Shown here piece after piece: positions 1-9,900 of a DNA stretch of 64,000 bases. Both the position numbers and the translations under genes were made by a program. Positions within the stretch are counted from its first letter, which is position 1; every line of letters begins with the position of its first letter. Origin of the DNA: Bifidobacterium callitrichos DSM 23973 (lineage in GTDB: Bacteria > Actinomycetota > Actinomycetes > Actinomycetales > Bifidobacteriaceae). The stretch spans positions 62,001 to 126,000 of the forward strand of contig NZ_JGYS01000008.1 in NCBI RefSeq assembly GCF_000741175.1. The letters run 5' to 3'. The notes beneath the pieces are model-generated. The model was not told the DNA's origin, did not search any database, and saw nothing but the letters and a program-made list of their open reading frames with translations.

Positions 1-629
1 ATCACGCTCATCGCGATATGACCGGAACCGTCGGAGGATTCGACCGGCATCGCGAACGTGCCCGGCTCGAACGCGAGCGGATCGGGGCGCGGCGCGTCGG
101 GCTCGTCGGAGGCGGGCGCCGGCGGGTTGAGACAGCCGGGGAATTCGCGGTAGATGTCGTCCTGCTCCTCGGCGAGGATGCCGCACTGGAAGTCGTGGTT
201 GCCGTAGGTCGCGGCGAACGGCACGCCGGCGTCGACGACCGGTCCGAGGAACGCGGCGAACGTGCGGCGCACCTTGGCGCGCGTCTCGTCCATCAGATCG
301 GCGGGCGTGATGACGTCGTCGACGGGCGGCACGTCGGGGTTGTGGCGTTCGGCGATGCGGCGCTTGACGCCCTGCAGCTTCGCCTCGATCTCGGTGACGA
401 CGCGCACGCGCGCGCCCGGCTGCTCGCCGCGGCGGCGCAGGAACGTATCGATGTATGCGGGGTCGTAGCCGCGGATCTGGTCGCCGGTCAGCACCACCAG
501 ATCGGGATCCGCCTTGCGGATCGCCTCGCGGATCAGACGGATCGTGTCGGGATCGACCTCGGGCTTGTCCTGGATATCGGCCATCTGCAGCACACGAAAG
601 GTGCCGTCCTCGCGGAATCGCAGTGTCAT
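1..629 (-). CDS. Metallophosphatase-family protein, N-terminal part (runs off window)
   Basis: Only about the first 209 residues are in the window. The protein shows calcineurin-type metallophosphatase blocks: ADIQ at residues 17-20, TGDQ at 48-51 and YGNHD at 142-146. The first metal block has Gln where most family members have His (DxH). A full-length paralogue lies at 54323-55639 and shares all these blocks, including the DIQ variant and the sequence GNHDFQCG. The start is the ATG complementary to 627-629; a TACATT -10 box (636-641) ends six bases before it, so the message may be leaderless. Substrate is unknown; a cytoplasmic phosphoesterase is the safest call, as no signal peptide is seen. 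Confidence 0.85.
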   Translation of the reverse strand, partial: MTLRFREDGTFRVLQMADIQDKPEVDPDTIRLIREAIRKADPDLVVLTGDQIRGYDPAYIDTFLRRRGEQPGARVRVVTEIEAKLQGVKRRIAERHNPDVPPVDDVITPADLMDETRAKVRRTFAAFLGPVVDAGVPFAATYGNHDFQCGILAEEQDDIYREFPGCLNPPAPASDEPDAPRPDPLAFEPGTFAMPVESSDGSGHIAMSV

Positions 630-635
630 GACTCC

Positions 636-641
636 AATGTA
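636..641 (-). promoter_or_regulatory. -10 box (TACATT) of the metallophosphatase
   Basis: TACATT on the minus strand ends six bases before the ATG, leaving no room for a ribosome binding site. This geometry fits leaderless transcription. No clear -35 is seen. Confidence 0.4.
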
Positions 642-914
642 GCGCGAGGTGTGGCGCGTGATGGCGGCTGTGGCGGGGCGGGCGCGGCGCACGCACGGTG
701 GAGTCGCGCGGTGTGATGTGCGAGACATTACCGGGGAAAACCGACGAATCGTGCAACATTGTGGACCCGGCGAGGCGTTGGGGCGCGCGGTAGGTAGGAT
801 GGGGGATTGCGCATGTTACGTATGCGTAAACGAACCACAGACGTCTGATCACTGTCATATGGCCGGCAGAGACGGTCATGCACCAAACGCCGTGTACCAA
901 GCAAAGGAGGAACG

Positions 915-2837
915 ATGGGTCAGGATCAATCATCGGTATTCGATCTCGCCGCGGTCGCCGCGGCATCCAACGGAGGGAACAACGACCCGCTGCTGCCTCC
1001 CGCACGATTCATCGGCGACCCGCAGAAGCCGAGCAAGATGCCGTACACCAAGTACGTCGCCTACGACAAGCAGGTGCCGTTCGACTACCCGCAGCGCACG
1101 TGGCCGGGCAAGAAGCTGCAGCGCGCGCCGCGCTGGTGCTCCGTCGATCTGCGTGACGGCAACCAGGCGCTCGTCAACCCGATGGACTCCGAGCGCAAGC
1201 TGCGCTTCTGGAACCTCTTGGTCTCCATGGGCTTCAAGGAGATCGAGGTGGGCTTCCCGTCCGCTTCGGAGACCGATTTCGACTTCATCCGCATGCTCAT
1301 CGAGCGTGAGCTCATTCCGGACGACGTGACCATCGTCGTGCTCACCCAGTGCCGCGAACACCTGATCCGCCGCACCTACGAGGCGCTCAAGGGTGCCAAG
1401 CGCGCGATCGTGCACTTCTACAACTCCGTCTCCGTGCTGCAGCGCGAGGTCGTGTTCCGCAAGAACAAGGAGGAGATCAAGAAGCTCGCCACCGACGCCG
1501 CCGAACTGTGCAAGCATCTGGAGGGCGAGGCCGAGGGCATCGACCTGTACTACGAGTACTCGCCGGAGTCCTTCACCGGCACCGAGCCGGAGTACGCCGT
1601 CGAGGTGTGCAACGCGGTGATCGGCGTCATCAAGCCGACCCCCGAGCACCCGATGATCATCAACCTGCCGGCCACGGTCGAGATGACCACGCCGAACGTG
1701 TTCGCCGACGAGGTGGAGTATGTCTCCAACAACCTCGACGACCGCGACTCCGTGGTGCTCTCCCTGCACCCGCACAACGACGAGGGCATGGGCGTGGCCG
1801 CCACCGAGCTGGCCGTACTGGCCGGCGCCGACCGCGTCGAGGGCTGCCTGCTCGGCAACGGCGAGCGCACCGGCAACGTCGACCTCGTCACGCTGGGCCT
1901 GAACCTGCTCACGCAGGGCGTCGACCCGCAGCTCGACCTGTCCGACGTGCCGGAGATCCGCAAGACCGTCGAGTACTGCAACCAGATCAAGATCTCCGAG
2001 CGTCACCCGTACGCGGGCAACTTCGTGTTCACCGCGTTCTCGGGCTCGCATCAGGACGCCATCAAGAAGGGTCTCGAGGCCCGTCAGGTGGCCGCGGACC
2101 GTGCCGGCGCCGATCTCGACAAGTTCGTCTGGCTCGTGCCCTACCTGCCGATCGACCCGAAGGACATCGGCCGTACGTACGAGGCGATCATCCGTGTCAA
2201 CTCCCAGTCCGGCAAGGGCGGCATGGCCTACCTGCTCAAGACCAACCACAACCTCGACCTGCCGAAGCGTCTGCAGGTGGAGTTCGACAAGGTCGTGCAG
2301 AAGTACGCCGACGACACGAAGAAGGAAGTCAAGGACGAGGACATCTGGCGCCTGTTCAAGGACGAGTACCTGCCGGTCGAGCAGTCGGGCATGACCGCCG
2401 CCGGCGTGGTCGTCGGCGATACGCACGATGCGTCGCTCGCCCCGTGGGGCCGTCTGAAGCTGCTCAAGGTGGCGGTCTCCTCCGGTGAGGATGGCTCCGA
2501 CACCGTGCTCAAGGCGCGTGTGCTCGACCGTGGCGTCAACGTGGGCGTCGACGAGCCTCACGAGCGTGAGATCTCCGGCGTGGGCAACGGCCCGATCGCC
2601 GCGTTCCTCAACGCGATCGCGAACCTCGGCATCGAGGCGTCGGTCATGGACTACGTCGAGCACACGATGTCCGTCGGCACCGACGCGATGGCCGCCTCCT
2701 ATGTGGAGTGCCAGGTCGGCTCCGATGCGGATTCCGAGATCATCTGGGGCGTCGGCATCGACTCGTCGATCACGACTTCCGCGCTCAAGGCGATCATCTC
2801 CGGCATCAACAGGGTGAACCGCTCGGCTGAGCACTGA
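915..2837 (+). CDS. leuA: 2-isopropylmalate synthase
   Basis: Catalyses the first committed step of leucine synthesis, condensing acetyl-CoA with 2-oxoisovalerate. The 640-residue length fits the long actinobacterial LeuA form. The HMGL-like TIM barrel carries the signature LRDGNQAL near residues 79-86, the metal-binding HPHND near 285 and the GNGERTGN block near 315. The last ~130 residues form the LeuA dimer/regulatory domain that binds leucine in relatives. The ATG follows a strong AAAGGAGG at 903-910. leuC and leuD lie 54 kb away in the same window, so the pathway is dispersed. The 285 bases upstream show no leader peptide that I can defend. A strong hairpin terminator follows. Confidence 0.97.
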   Translation: MGQDQSSVFDLAAVAAASNGGNNDPLLPPARFIGDPQKPSKMPYTKYVAYDKQVPFDYPQRTWPGKKLQRAPRWCSVDLRDGNQALVNPMDSERKLRFWNLLVSMGFKEIEVGFPSASETDFDFIRMLIERELIPDDVTIVVLTQCREHLIRRTYEALKGAKRAIVHFYNSVSVLQREVVFRKNKEEIKKLATDAAELCKHLEGEAEGIDLYYEYSPESFTGTEPEYAVEVCNAVIGVIKPTPEHPMIINLPATVEMTTPNVFADEVEYVSNNLDDRDSVVLSLHPHNDEGMGVAATELAVLAGADRVEGCLLGNGERTGNVDLVTLGLNLLTQGVDPQLDLSDVPEIRKTVEYCNQIKISERHPYAGNFVFTAFSGSHQDAIKKGLEARQVAADRAGADLDKFVWLVPYLPIDPKDIGRTYEAIIRVNSQSGKGGMAYLLKTNHNLDLPKRLQVEFDKVVQKYADDTKKEVKDEDIWRLFKDEYLPVEQSGMTAAGVVVGDTHDASLAPWGRLKLLKVAVSSGEDGSDTVLKARVLDRGVNVGVDEPHEREISGVGNGPIAAFLNAIANLGIEASVMDYVEHTMSVGTDAMAASYVECQVGSDADSEIIWGVGIDSSITTSALKAIISGINRVNRSAEH

Positions 2838-2863
2838 TAGGCGCTGATAGGCGCTGACTATGT

Positions 2864-2908
2864 AGGAAGGCCTCGCATGGATTGGATCCGTGCGAGGCCT
2901 TCCTTTTT
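2864..2908. terminator. Bidirectional hairpin terminator between leuA and the PBP gene
   Basis: Inverted repeat with 14-bp arms (AGGAAGGCCTCGCA and its complement, 2864-2877 and 2890-2903) followed by a T run to 2908. It sits between the convergent leuA and penicillin-binding protein genes and probably serves leuA. Confidence 0.8.
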
Positions 2909-2911
2909 CAG

Positions 2912-5329
2912 CTACTCCATCACGCCCGGGGTCTGTTCGGGGCCGGCGGATGGGTCAGAGGGGGTGTTCTCGGGGACATCGCCCTGTGTGCCGTTCGATC
3001 CCGAACCGGAGGAGCCGGTTCCGCCGGTATCGTTGGAACCGCTGCCTGTGCCGTTCGATCCGGAACCGGAGGACGTGCAGCCCGCTGCGGACGGATTGGT
3101 CGTGCATTCACCCGTAGAACCGGTGCCCGTGCCTGAACCGCTGCCGGTGCCGCCCGTACCCGCGCCGGATTCGCTACTCTGGCCGGACTGCGCGGAGTCG
3201 GTGGACTGATCCTGCGTATTGGCGTCCTGCGAGCCGGAGAACGAATAGTACCGCTTGCTCGACGACTTCGAACCGGTGCCCCACGTGCCGTCGGAGCCAC
3301 CGACCTTGCCGTTGTCCTTGGCGGTCGGGAAGGACTCGTTCGCCGTGCCGGCCAGCGCCTGCGTCATGTACTGGGTGAACAGGTGCACCGGGTAGTCGGA
3401 GTGTCCGGTCCAACGGCCGAATGAGGGGATCTCCTGCGGATTGCCGTTCGCGTCCGGATACCACATCGCGAACGTGGAGACCACGGACGGCGTGTAGCCG
3501 ACGAAGCTCGCCGCGTACATGTTGTTCGAGGTTCCGGTCTTGCCGGCGATCGTGTGTCCGATCGAACGCGCCTCGGTGGCGGTGCCGGACTGGACCACGC
3601 CGGTTAGGGCCTTGGTCACGAGGTTCGCGTCGTTGGCCTCGAACACCTTCGTGGTGGATGTCGGCGCCTGGTAGAGATCCTTGTTGTGCACGTCCTTCAC
3701 GCTCGCGACGATGTGCAGCGTCGGCTTGTTGCCCTGATTGGCGATCGTGGAGTACGCCCACGTCATGTCCCTGACGGTCAGGGCGTTGTTGCCGAGCACC
3801 GTGTACGGCTCGGAGCCGTCCAGTGAGGTGCTCTGCACGCCGGCCTCGCGCGCGAGTTCGGCGATCTTCTTGGTGCCGAGCTTGGTCTGCAGATCCATGA
3901 ACACCGTGTTCGACGACTGCGCCGTGGCCTTGTACAGGTTGATGTACCCAAGGTTGGCGCCGCCCACGTTGCTCACCGTGCCCGCGATGCCCGGATACGT
4001 GCGTTTCGAGTTGCCGTTGAAGATCGTGTTGAGGCTGACCTTGTCCTGCACCGCGCCCATGAGCGCGAACGCCTTCATCGTGGAGCCGACCTCGTACTGC
4101 GCCTGGGTGGCGTTGTTGAGCTGCTTGGTGAGGTAGTCGTCGCCCGCGTACAGCGAGATGATCGAACCGTCCTTCGGATTGACGCTCATCGCGCCGAACT
4201 GCATGCCCTCGGGCACCACGCCCTGCATGCCGTTGCTGGCGGGGCTGACGACCTGCTGCATGAGGTCCTGCTTCGACTTGTCGATCGTGGTGACGATCCT
4301 GTAGCCGCCGGTGTCGAGATCGTCCTTCGTGAACGCCTTGCTGTTGACGAGCTCATCGCGCACCATCTGCAGCAGGTAGCCGTTCGGCCCCTTGTACATG
4401 TCCTGTTGCGTGTTCTCGACGGTGTCCGGCATCGTCGAGGCGTCGGCGGCCTCCTTGGCGGTGATGTAGCCGTCCTCCTTCATGATCGAGATCACGCGGT
4501 GGAAACGCTGCTGAGCCATCTTCGGGTTCTGCGCCGGATCCCACGTGGAGGGGGCCGGGATGATGCCGGCGATCATCGCCGCCTCCGAGATGGTCAGATC
4601 CTTGGCGTCCTTGTTGAAGTACGCCTGTGCGGCCGCCTGGATGCCGTACGCGCCGCGACCCAGATAGATCGTGTTCATGTAGTTGCACAGCACCTGGGAC
4701 TTGTCCTGGCTCTGCGCGATCTTCAGCGCGAGGATCGCCTCGTGCAGCTTGCCGGTGTACGAGGTCGTTTCGCCGAGGTAATAGCGTTCCGCATACTGCT
4801 GGGTGATCGTCGATCCGCCCTGGCGCGTGCCCTTGGTGACGTTGTTCACCAGTGCGCGGGCGATGCCCTGCAGATCGATGCCGCGGTCGGTATAGAAGCT
4901 GCGGTTCTCCGACGCGACGATCGCATTGCCTACGTAGTCGGGGAGTACGGCGCAGTCGATGATCTCGCGGTTCTGCTCGGAGAACGTGCCCATCTCGGTG
5001 GTGCCGTCGCTGAAGTAGACGGTGGTGTTCGAGGCCATCGCGACCTTCTCCGGCGCGGGGACCTCCGTGGTGGCGTACAGGTACGCGAACAGACCGATGC
5101 CGGCTGCCAGACACAGCGCGATCAATCCGAGTATCCACTTGAGGATGAGATGCCGGCTGCGGCCCCTTGCCTTCGGGCCCTTCCCGCCCCTGGCACGATG
5201 GTTGCCGCCGCGGTAGTGACGGGCCGCCGGATTGCGCGTCGATCTGCGCTCCGACGTACCCTGCGCCGCCCTCCGGGCATGCTTCCGACCGTTACTAGAG
5301 TGTGAAACCATACCCTCCACCGTAACCAC
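2912..5329 (-). CDS. Class A penicillin-binding protein (bifunctional transglycosylase/transpeptidase)
   Basis: Polymerises and cross-links peptidoglycan outside the membrane. Order of parts: basic cytoplasmic tail (1-60), one membrane anchor (about 61-84), a GT51 transglycosylase domain with catalytic Glu141 in ASENRSF and GGSTITQQYAERYYLG, and a transpeptidase domain with STMK (Ser416-Lys419), SSN at 472-474 and KTGT from Lys597. In the first GT51 motif the usual ED is EN. From about residue 700 the protein ends in a long Gly/Ser/Thr-rich tail with two cysteines and a Pro/Glu end, presumably a wall-spanning linker. The start is uncertain: GTG at 5329, GTG at 5320 or ATG at 5311 all fit; the longest is given. 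Confidence 0.93.
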   Translation of the reverse strand: MVTVEGMVSHSSNGRKHARRAAQGTSERRSTRNPAARHYRGGNHRARGGKGPKARGRSRHLILKWILGLIALCLAAGIGLFAYLYATTEVPAPEKVAMASNTTVYFSDGTTEMGTFSEQNREIIDCAVLPDYVGNAIVASENRSFYTDRGIDLQGIARALVNNVTKGTRQGGSTITQQYAERYYLGETTSYTGKLHEAILALKIAQSQDKSQVLCNYMNTIYLGRGAYGIQAAAQAYFNKDAKDLTISEAAMIAGIIPAPSTWDPAQNPKMAQQRFHRVISIMKEDGYITAKEAADASTMPDTVENTQQDMYKGPNGYLLQMVRDELVNSKAFTKDDLDTGGYRIVTTIDKSKQDLMQQVVSPASNGMQGVVPEGMQFGAMSVNPKDGSIISLYAGDDYLTKQLNNATQAQYEVGSTMKAFALMGAVQDKVSLNTIFNGNSKRTYPGIAGTVSNVGGANLGYINLYKATAQSSNTVFMDLQTKLGTKKIAELAREAGVQSTSLDGSEPYTVLGNNALTVRDMTWAYSTIANQGNKPTLHIVASVKDVHNKDLYQAPTSTTKVFEANDANLVTKALTGVVQSGTATEARSIGHTIAGKTGTSNNMYAASFVGYTPSVVSTFAMWYPDANGNPQEIPSFGRWTGHSDYPVHLFTQYMTQALAGTANESFPTAKDNGKVGGSDGTWGTGSKSSSKRYYSFSGSQDANTQDQSTDSAQSGQSSESGAGTGGTGSGSGTGTGSTGECTTNPSAAGCTSSGSGSNGTGSGSNDTGGTGSSGSGSNGTQGDVPENTPSDPSAGPEQTPGVME

Positions 5330-5450
5330 ATGCCTTGAACAAGCCGCTAAGGTTTTGCTTGTTCAGGCTGCGCAAGGTGGCTTTTTTCCGTGAAATCCTC
5401 ACAATGATGAAGGTGTCTGGAAGGAAGCTGGACGTCGGGGAGGGCGAGGA

Positions 5451-5480
5451 TGTCGGGATATGTCGGGATATGTCGGAACA
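5451..5480. repeat. Three tandem copies of a 10-bp unit before the SRP RNA
   Basis: TGTCGGGATA is present twice exactly (5451-5460, 5461-5470) and once imperfectly (5471-5480). The repeats end just upstream of the -10 box of the SRP RNA and cover its -35 region, so they could affect promoter strength. Confidence 0.6.
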
Positions 5481-5485
5481 TGGTG

Positions 5486-5491
5486 TATAGT
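5486..5491 (+). promoter_or_regulatory. -10 box of the SRP RNA gene (TATAGT)
   Basis: TATAGT lies seven bases before the predicted 5' end of the SRP RNA. The -35 region falls in the tandem 10-bp repeats and is not canonical. Confidence 0.5.
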
Positions 5492-5498
5492 AGACAAA

Positions 5499-5586
5499 GC
5501 CTCCACGCGGCGTTACGTCGCCCAATCCCCCCAGGGCAGGAATGCAGCAAGGGTAAGCGGCCTCTGACGGGTGCGTGGAGGTTTTT
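5499..5586 (+). ncRNA. ffs: Small signal recognition particle RNA (4.5S type)
   Basis: The apical part contains the conserved SRP domain IV signature CAGGGCAGGAATGCAGCAA (5532-5550), the Ffh-binding region. The ends pair: GCCTCCACGC at 5499-5508 with GCGTGGAGGT at 5573-5582, closed by a T run to 5586 that doubles as terminator. The size (~85 nt) is that of a small bacterial SRP RNA. It works with Ffh in targeting membrane proteins to the translocon. Confidence 0.93.
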
Positions 5587-5600
5587 CTATGCTTGTGGGC

Positions 5601-5606
5601 TACTCT
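5601..5606 (+). promoter_or_regulatory. -10 box (TACTCT) of the PAP2 gene
   Basis: TACTCT ends seven bases before the ATG at 5614, with no ribosome binding site between, so a leaderless transcript is likely. Confidence 0.4.
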
Positions 5607-5613
5607 GTATGGC

Positions 5614-6885
5614 ATGACCGACGAACAGAAGCCTTCCGATCCCTCAGGTCCCGTGATTCGTGATCCCCGCGAGCCTCGTCTCATGCCGCAATCACCCTCC
5701 GGCACGTCCTCGCGTGCATCCTCGGATCTGGTACGCGACTTCGAACCGCTGGACATTCCCGTGCGATCCTCGTCCAAGCCGGCGTATCCGTCGTCGAACC
5801 GGCCGACGTCGCTGGCCGACGTCGCCGACGTGGAAAGCACGAACACGATGGATCTGACCGCGGTGATGGACGCGGCCACGGGCGCCGGTGCGGGCGCCGG
5901 CATGGGAGCCCCGGCAGGCGCCAAGGCATCCTCATCCGGCGAGAACGATCCCCTCTCCCGCAGCCCGCGCGCCTCCAGCCGCGTGCTGTGCGTGCTGCTT
6001 GGCCTCATGTTCATCGCCGCCGCGTTCGGCGTATGGTGGCTCGGCACGCACACCGAGGCCGGTCAGGCGTTCGACGACATGACCGAAGTCGCCTTCGCCG
6101 ACACGGCCCCCGCATGGCTGGGCGGTCTGCTTGCGCTCGGCACGCACCTGAACGTGGTGATCGTCTCGACGGCGCTCGCCGTCATCGCCGTCGTCATCGC
6201 CGCCATCCGCAGACGCTGGTGGCTGTTGGGGCAGATCGTCGTCTTCGGTCTGCTGTGCTTCGCCGCCACGCTGATGAAGCCCGTGCTGCCGCGCCCGTTC
6301 ATCATCCACACCGAGATCGTCGACGGTCCGTCCGCGCCCTCCGGGCACGTCACGCTCGCCGTCGCGTCCGCGATCGCGCTGCTGCTCGTCGTATCGCGCG
6401 GATGGCGATGGGTCGTCTCGCTCGTCGGCATGACGTGGAGCGCGTTCGTCGGCCTGTCCGTCGTCTACGGACGCTGGCATCGCCCGTCCGACGCGGCGAT
6501 GGCCATGCTGCTGGTCGGCGGCATCGCCCTGATCATCCTCGCGTTCACGCGCGCGTCCGGCATGGACCGCATGGGCACGCGCCGCTCCTCCGCAGGCGCG
6601 CAGATCGTCGCGAGCGTGTCCCTGACCGCCGGGATCATGGCGACGTTGTACGGCGCGTACGTAGTGTGGCAGATCGTGCCCGGACTGACGATGAGCGCGC
6701 AGTGGGCGCGGTCGAGCTCGATGGCGGCCAGCGCGATTCTCGCCGTCGCGATCGTCCTGCTGGTCTTCGGATGCACGCTGATGATGCGCCAGATCACCGC
6801 CTCGCCGCTGAGCCGTCTCGGCCTGGTGGGGGCGCCTCCGGCCCCGCCGAAGCGCCGCCGGGAACCCTCTGGCCACGCGTCGTGA
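5614..6885 (+). CDS. PAP2-superfamily membrane phosphatase
   Basis: 423 residues. The first ~118 are disordered, rich in Ser, Pro and Ala, and face the cytoplasm. Six or more membrane segments follow. The PAP2 lipid phosphatase motifs are present: KPVLPRPF (motif 1), APSGHVTLA (motif 2, catalytic His) and YGRWHRPSDA (motif 3, second His and Asp). Such proteins dephosphorylate prenyl-pyrophosphate or phosphatidate-type lipids at the outer face; the substrate is not clear here. I chose the ATG at 5614 because an in-frame earlier GTG would start inside the SRP RNA. topA follows after 41 bases. Confidence 0.88.
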   Translation: MTDEQKPSDPSGPVIRDPREPRLMPQSPSGTSSRASSDLVRDFEPLDIPVRSSSKPAYPSSNRPTSLADVADVESTNTMDLTAVMDAATGAGAGAGMGAPAGAKASSSGENDPLSRSPRASSRVLCVLLGLMFIAAAFGVWWLGTHTEAGQAFDDMTEVAFADTAPAWLGGLLALGTHLNVVIVSTALAVIAVVIAAIRRRWWLLGQIVVFGLLCFAATLMKPVLPRPFIIHTEIVDGPSAPSGHVTLAVASAIALLLVVSRGWRWVVSLVGMTWSAFVGLSVVYGRWHRPSDAAMAMLLVGGIALIILAFTRASGMDRMGTRRSSAGAQIVASVSLTAGIMATLYGAYVVWQIVPGLTMSAQWARSSSMAASAILAVAIVLLVFGCTLMMRQITASPLSRLGLVGAPPAPPKRRREPSGHAS

Positions 6886-6926
6886 GTATGATGACTGCAC
6901 AGCGGAAGAAGAAATAAGGAGAGATC

Positions 6927-9900
6927 ATGGCAAATGGCACCAAGCTGGTGATCGTGGAGTCTCCCACCAAGGCGCACAAGATCGGCGGCTATCTGGGAGA
7001 CGGATACACGGTGATGGCGTCGGTGGGTCATATCCGGGATCTCGCGCAGCCGAGTCAGGTGCCCGCCGACGAGAAGGCGAAGTTCGGCAAGTTCGGCGTC
7101 GATGTCGACGACGGCTTCAAGCCCTACTACATCGTCGACGCGAACAAGAAGAAGACGGTCTCCGAGCTCAAATCAGCGCTGAAGAAGGCCGACGAGCTCT
7201 ACCTCGCCACCGATGAGGATCGCGAGGGCGAGGCCATCGCGTGGCATCTGGTCGAAACGTTGAAGCCCAAGGTGCCGGTCAAGCGCATGGTCTTCCACGA
7301 GATCACCAAGAACGCGATCCGCCAGTCGCTCACCCAGACGCGCGACGTCGACGCCGACATGGTCGACGCGCAGGAGACCCGACGCATCCTCGATCGCCTC
7401 TACGGCTACGAGCTGTCTCCGGTGCTGTGGCGCAAGGTCGGCCCGGGCCTGTCCGCGGGCCGCGTGCAGTCGGTCGCCACGCGTCTGATCGTCGAGCGCG
7501 AGCGCGAGCGCATGGCGTTCGTTCGCGCACCCTACTGGGATGTGACCGCGACGCTGTCCGCGCCGGGTGCGGAGGGCGCGCCCGTGTCGTTCGAGGCGCG
7601 CATGACCGGGCTGGACGGGCATCGTCTGGCCGGATCCAGGGATTTCGGCGATGACGGCCGACTCATCGCGGACAGTGTGTCCGCCGGCGTCCGTCAGCTC
7701 GACGAGGCGACCGCTCGCTCGCTCGCCACGGCACTGCGCGACGCGCCGTTCACCGTCACGTCGATGGAATCGAAGCCGTATCGTCGCCGCCCGCTGCCGC
7801 CGTTCACCACGTCCACGCTGCAGCAGACCGCCGGCAATCGCCTCGGCATGAGCTCGCGCGCCACGATGCGCGCCGCTCAGGGCCTGTACGAGAACGGCTA
7901 CATCACGTATATGCGTACCGATTCGGTGACGCTCTCGCAGGAGGCCATCGCGGCCGCGCGCGAAAGCGTCACGGCCCACTTCGGCGAGCGATACCTCTCC
8001 GACGCGCCCAAGCAGTACGCGACCAAGACCGCCGGCGCGCAGGAGGCCCACGAGTGCATCCGTCCGGCCGGCGCGCACTTCCATGATCCGGACGAACTGG
8101 CCACGAAGGTGCCGAGCGACCAGCTGAAGCTGTACACGCTGATCTGGCAGCGCACGCTCGCCTCGCAGATGGCCGATGCCACCGGTTCGACCGCGACCGT
8201 CAAGCTCACCGCTCCGGCCGGTGATCACGGCGAGGCCGCGTTCCAGGCGTCCGGCACGGTGATCGAGTTCCCGGGCTTCATGAAGGCGACCGGCGAGGGG
8301 CGTCGCGCGACTTCGACGGATAAGACGAAGGACGATGACGGCAAGGCGAAGTCGGCCGACGAGAACGCGTCCCTGCCTCCGATGAGCGAGGGCCAGCGGC
8401 TCGGCGCATCCGAGGTCGAGGCCGACGGGCACGAGACCCAGCCGCCGGCGCGCTACACCGAGGCATCGCTCGTCAAGACGCTGGAGGCCAAGGAGATCGG
8501 CCGCCCGTCGACCTACGCGTCGATCATCTCCACGATCATCGACCGCGGATACGTGTACGAGCGCGGCCGCGCGCTGATCCCCTCGTGGCTGGCGTTCGCC
8601 GTGATCAAGCTGCTGGAGAAGAACTTCCCGAAGCTCGTCGACTACCAGTTCACCGCCGACATGGAGAACGGCCTCGACCAGATCGCGCACGGCAAGGAGA
8701 CCGGCCGCGACTGGCTCACCCGCTTCTACTTCGGTTCCGGGCACGGTGCCGCGCAGTCGGCCGACGAGGCGCACGAGGGCCTGCAGCAGCAGGTCGCGCA
8801 GCTCGGCGACATCGACGCGCGCGCCATCAACACCATCGAGATCGGCGACGGTCTGCACGTGCGCGTCGGCCGCTACGGCCCATATCTGGAGGACACGCAG
8901 CACCTCGATGCGGAAGGCAACCCGAAGCGCGCCTCCCTGCCCGACACGATCGCGCCGGACGAGCTGACCGTCGCCGTGGCGCACGATCTGATCGACAACC
9001 ATTCCGGCGGCCCGCGCGAACTGGGCACGGACCCGGTCACGGGCGGCACGGTCGAGGTGCGCAACGGACGCTTCGGACCGTACGTGGCGCTGATCCCGCC
9101 GGCCGGAGCCGAGGGCGCCGCCGCCGGTGCCGCGGCTCCTGCCGAGACCGGCTCCAAGCGCGGCTCGAAGAAGCAGCCTGCCGCGCCGAAGCCGAAGATG
9201 GCAAGCCTGTTCAAGACGATGAGTCCCGAGTCGATCACGCTCGATGACGCGCTGAAACTGCTGCGTCTGCCGCGCGAGGTCGGCTCCTACGAGGAGACGA
9301 ACGCCGAAACCGGTGAGATCAGTGAATCGCACGTCATCGCGAACAACGGCCGTTACGGCCCGTACCTGACCAAGACGAAGGCGGACGGCTCCACCGATAC
9401 CCGTTCGCTCGGCTCCGAGGACGAGATCTTCACCGTCACCATCGATCAGGCGAAGGATCTGTTCGCGCAGCCGAAGTACCGCGGTCGCGGTCGCGGCGCC
9501 GCCAAGCCGCCGATCCGCTCGCTCGGCAACGATCCGGAATCCGGCAAGCCGGTGGTCATCAAGGAGGGCCGATTCGGCCTGTACCTGACCGACGGCGAAA
9601 CCAACCGCACGCTGCCGCGCCAGTACGATCCGGCCACCATCGAACCGGCGGACGCCTACCGCATCCTCGCCGAGAAGCGTGCGATGGGACCGGCCCCCAA
9701 GCGTGGTCGTGGCGGTCGATCGGGCTCCGGCGCGAAGGGCAAGGCCGCGCCGAAGGTGAGCGCCGTCGAGGCCAAGCGCGCCGAACGCCGCGTCGAGGTG
9801 AGGAAGCTCGCCGATCAGGGCTGGGCCAACACGCGCATCGCCGAGAAGATCGGCTCCACCGCCGCCACCGTGAAAAGCGACATCGACTGGCTCACCGCGA

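Noticed and set aside
804-852. Leader peptide for leuA attenuation
   Set aside because: A short ATG frame exists near 814 but has no run of Leu codons and no clear competing hairpins.
930-2834. 634-codon open frame opposite leuA
   Set aside because: Mirror frame of a GC-rich gene; the translation is Val/Asp/His/Arg-rich without known domains, and leuA on the other strand is certain.
7173-9332. 719-codon open frame opposite topA
   Set aside because: Same shadow effect; no ribosome site and no domain.
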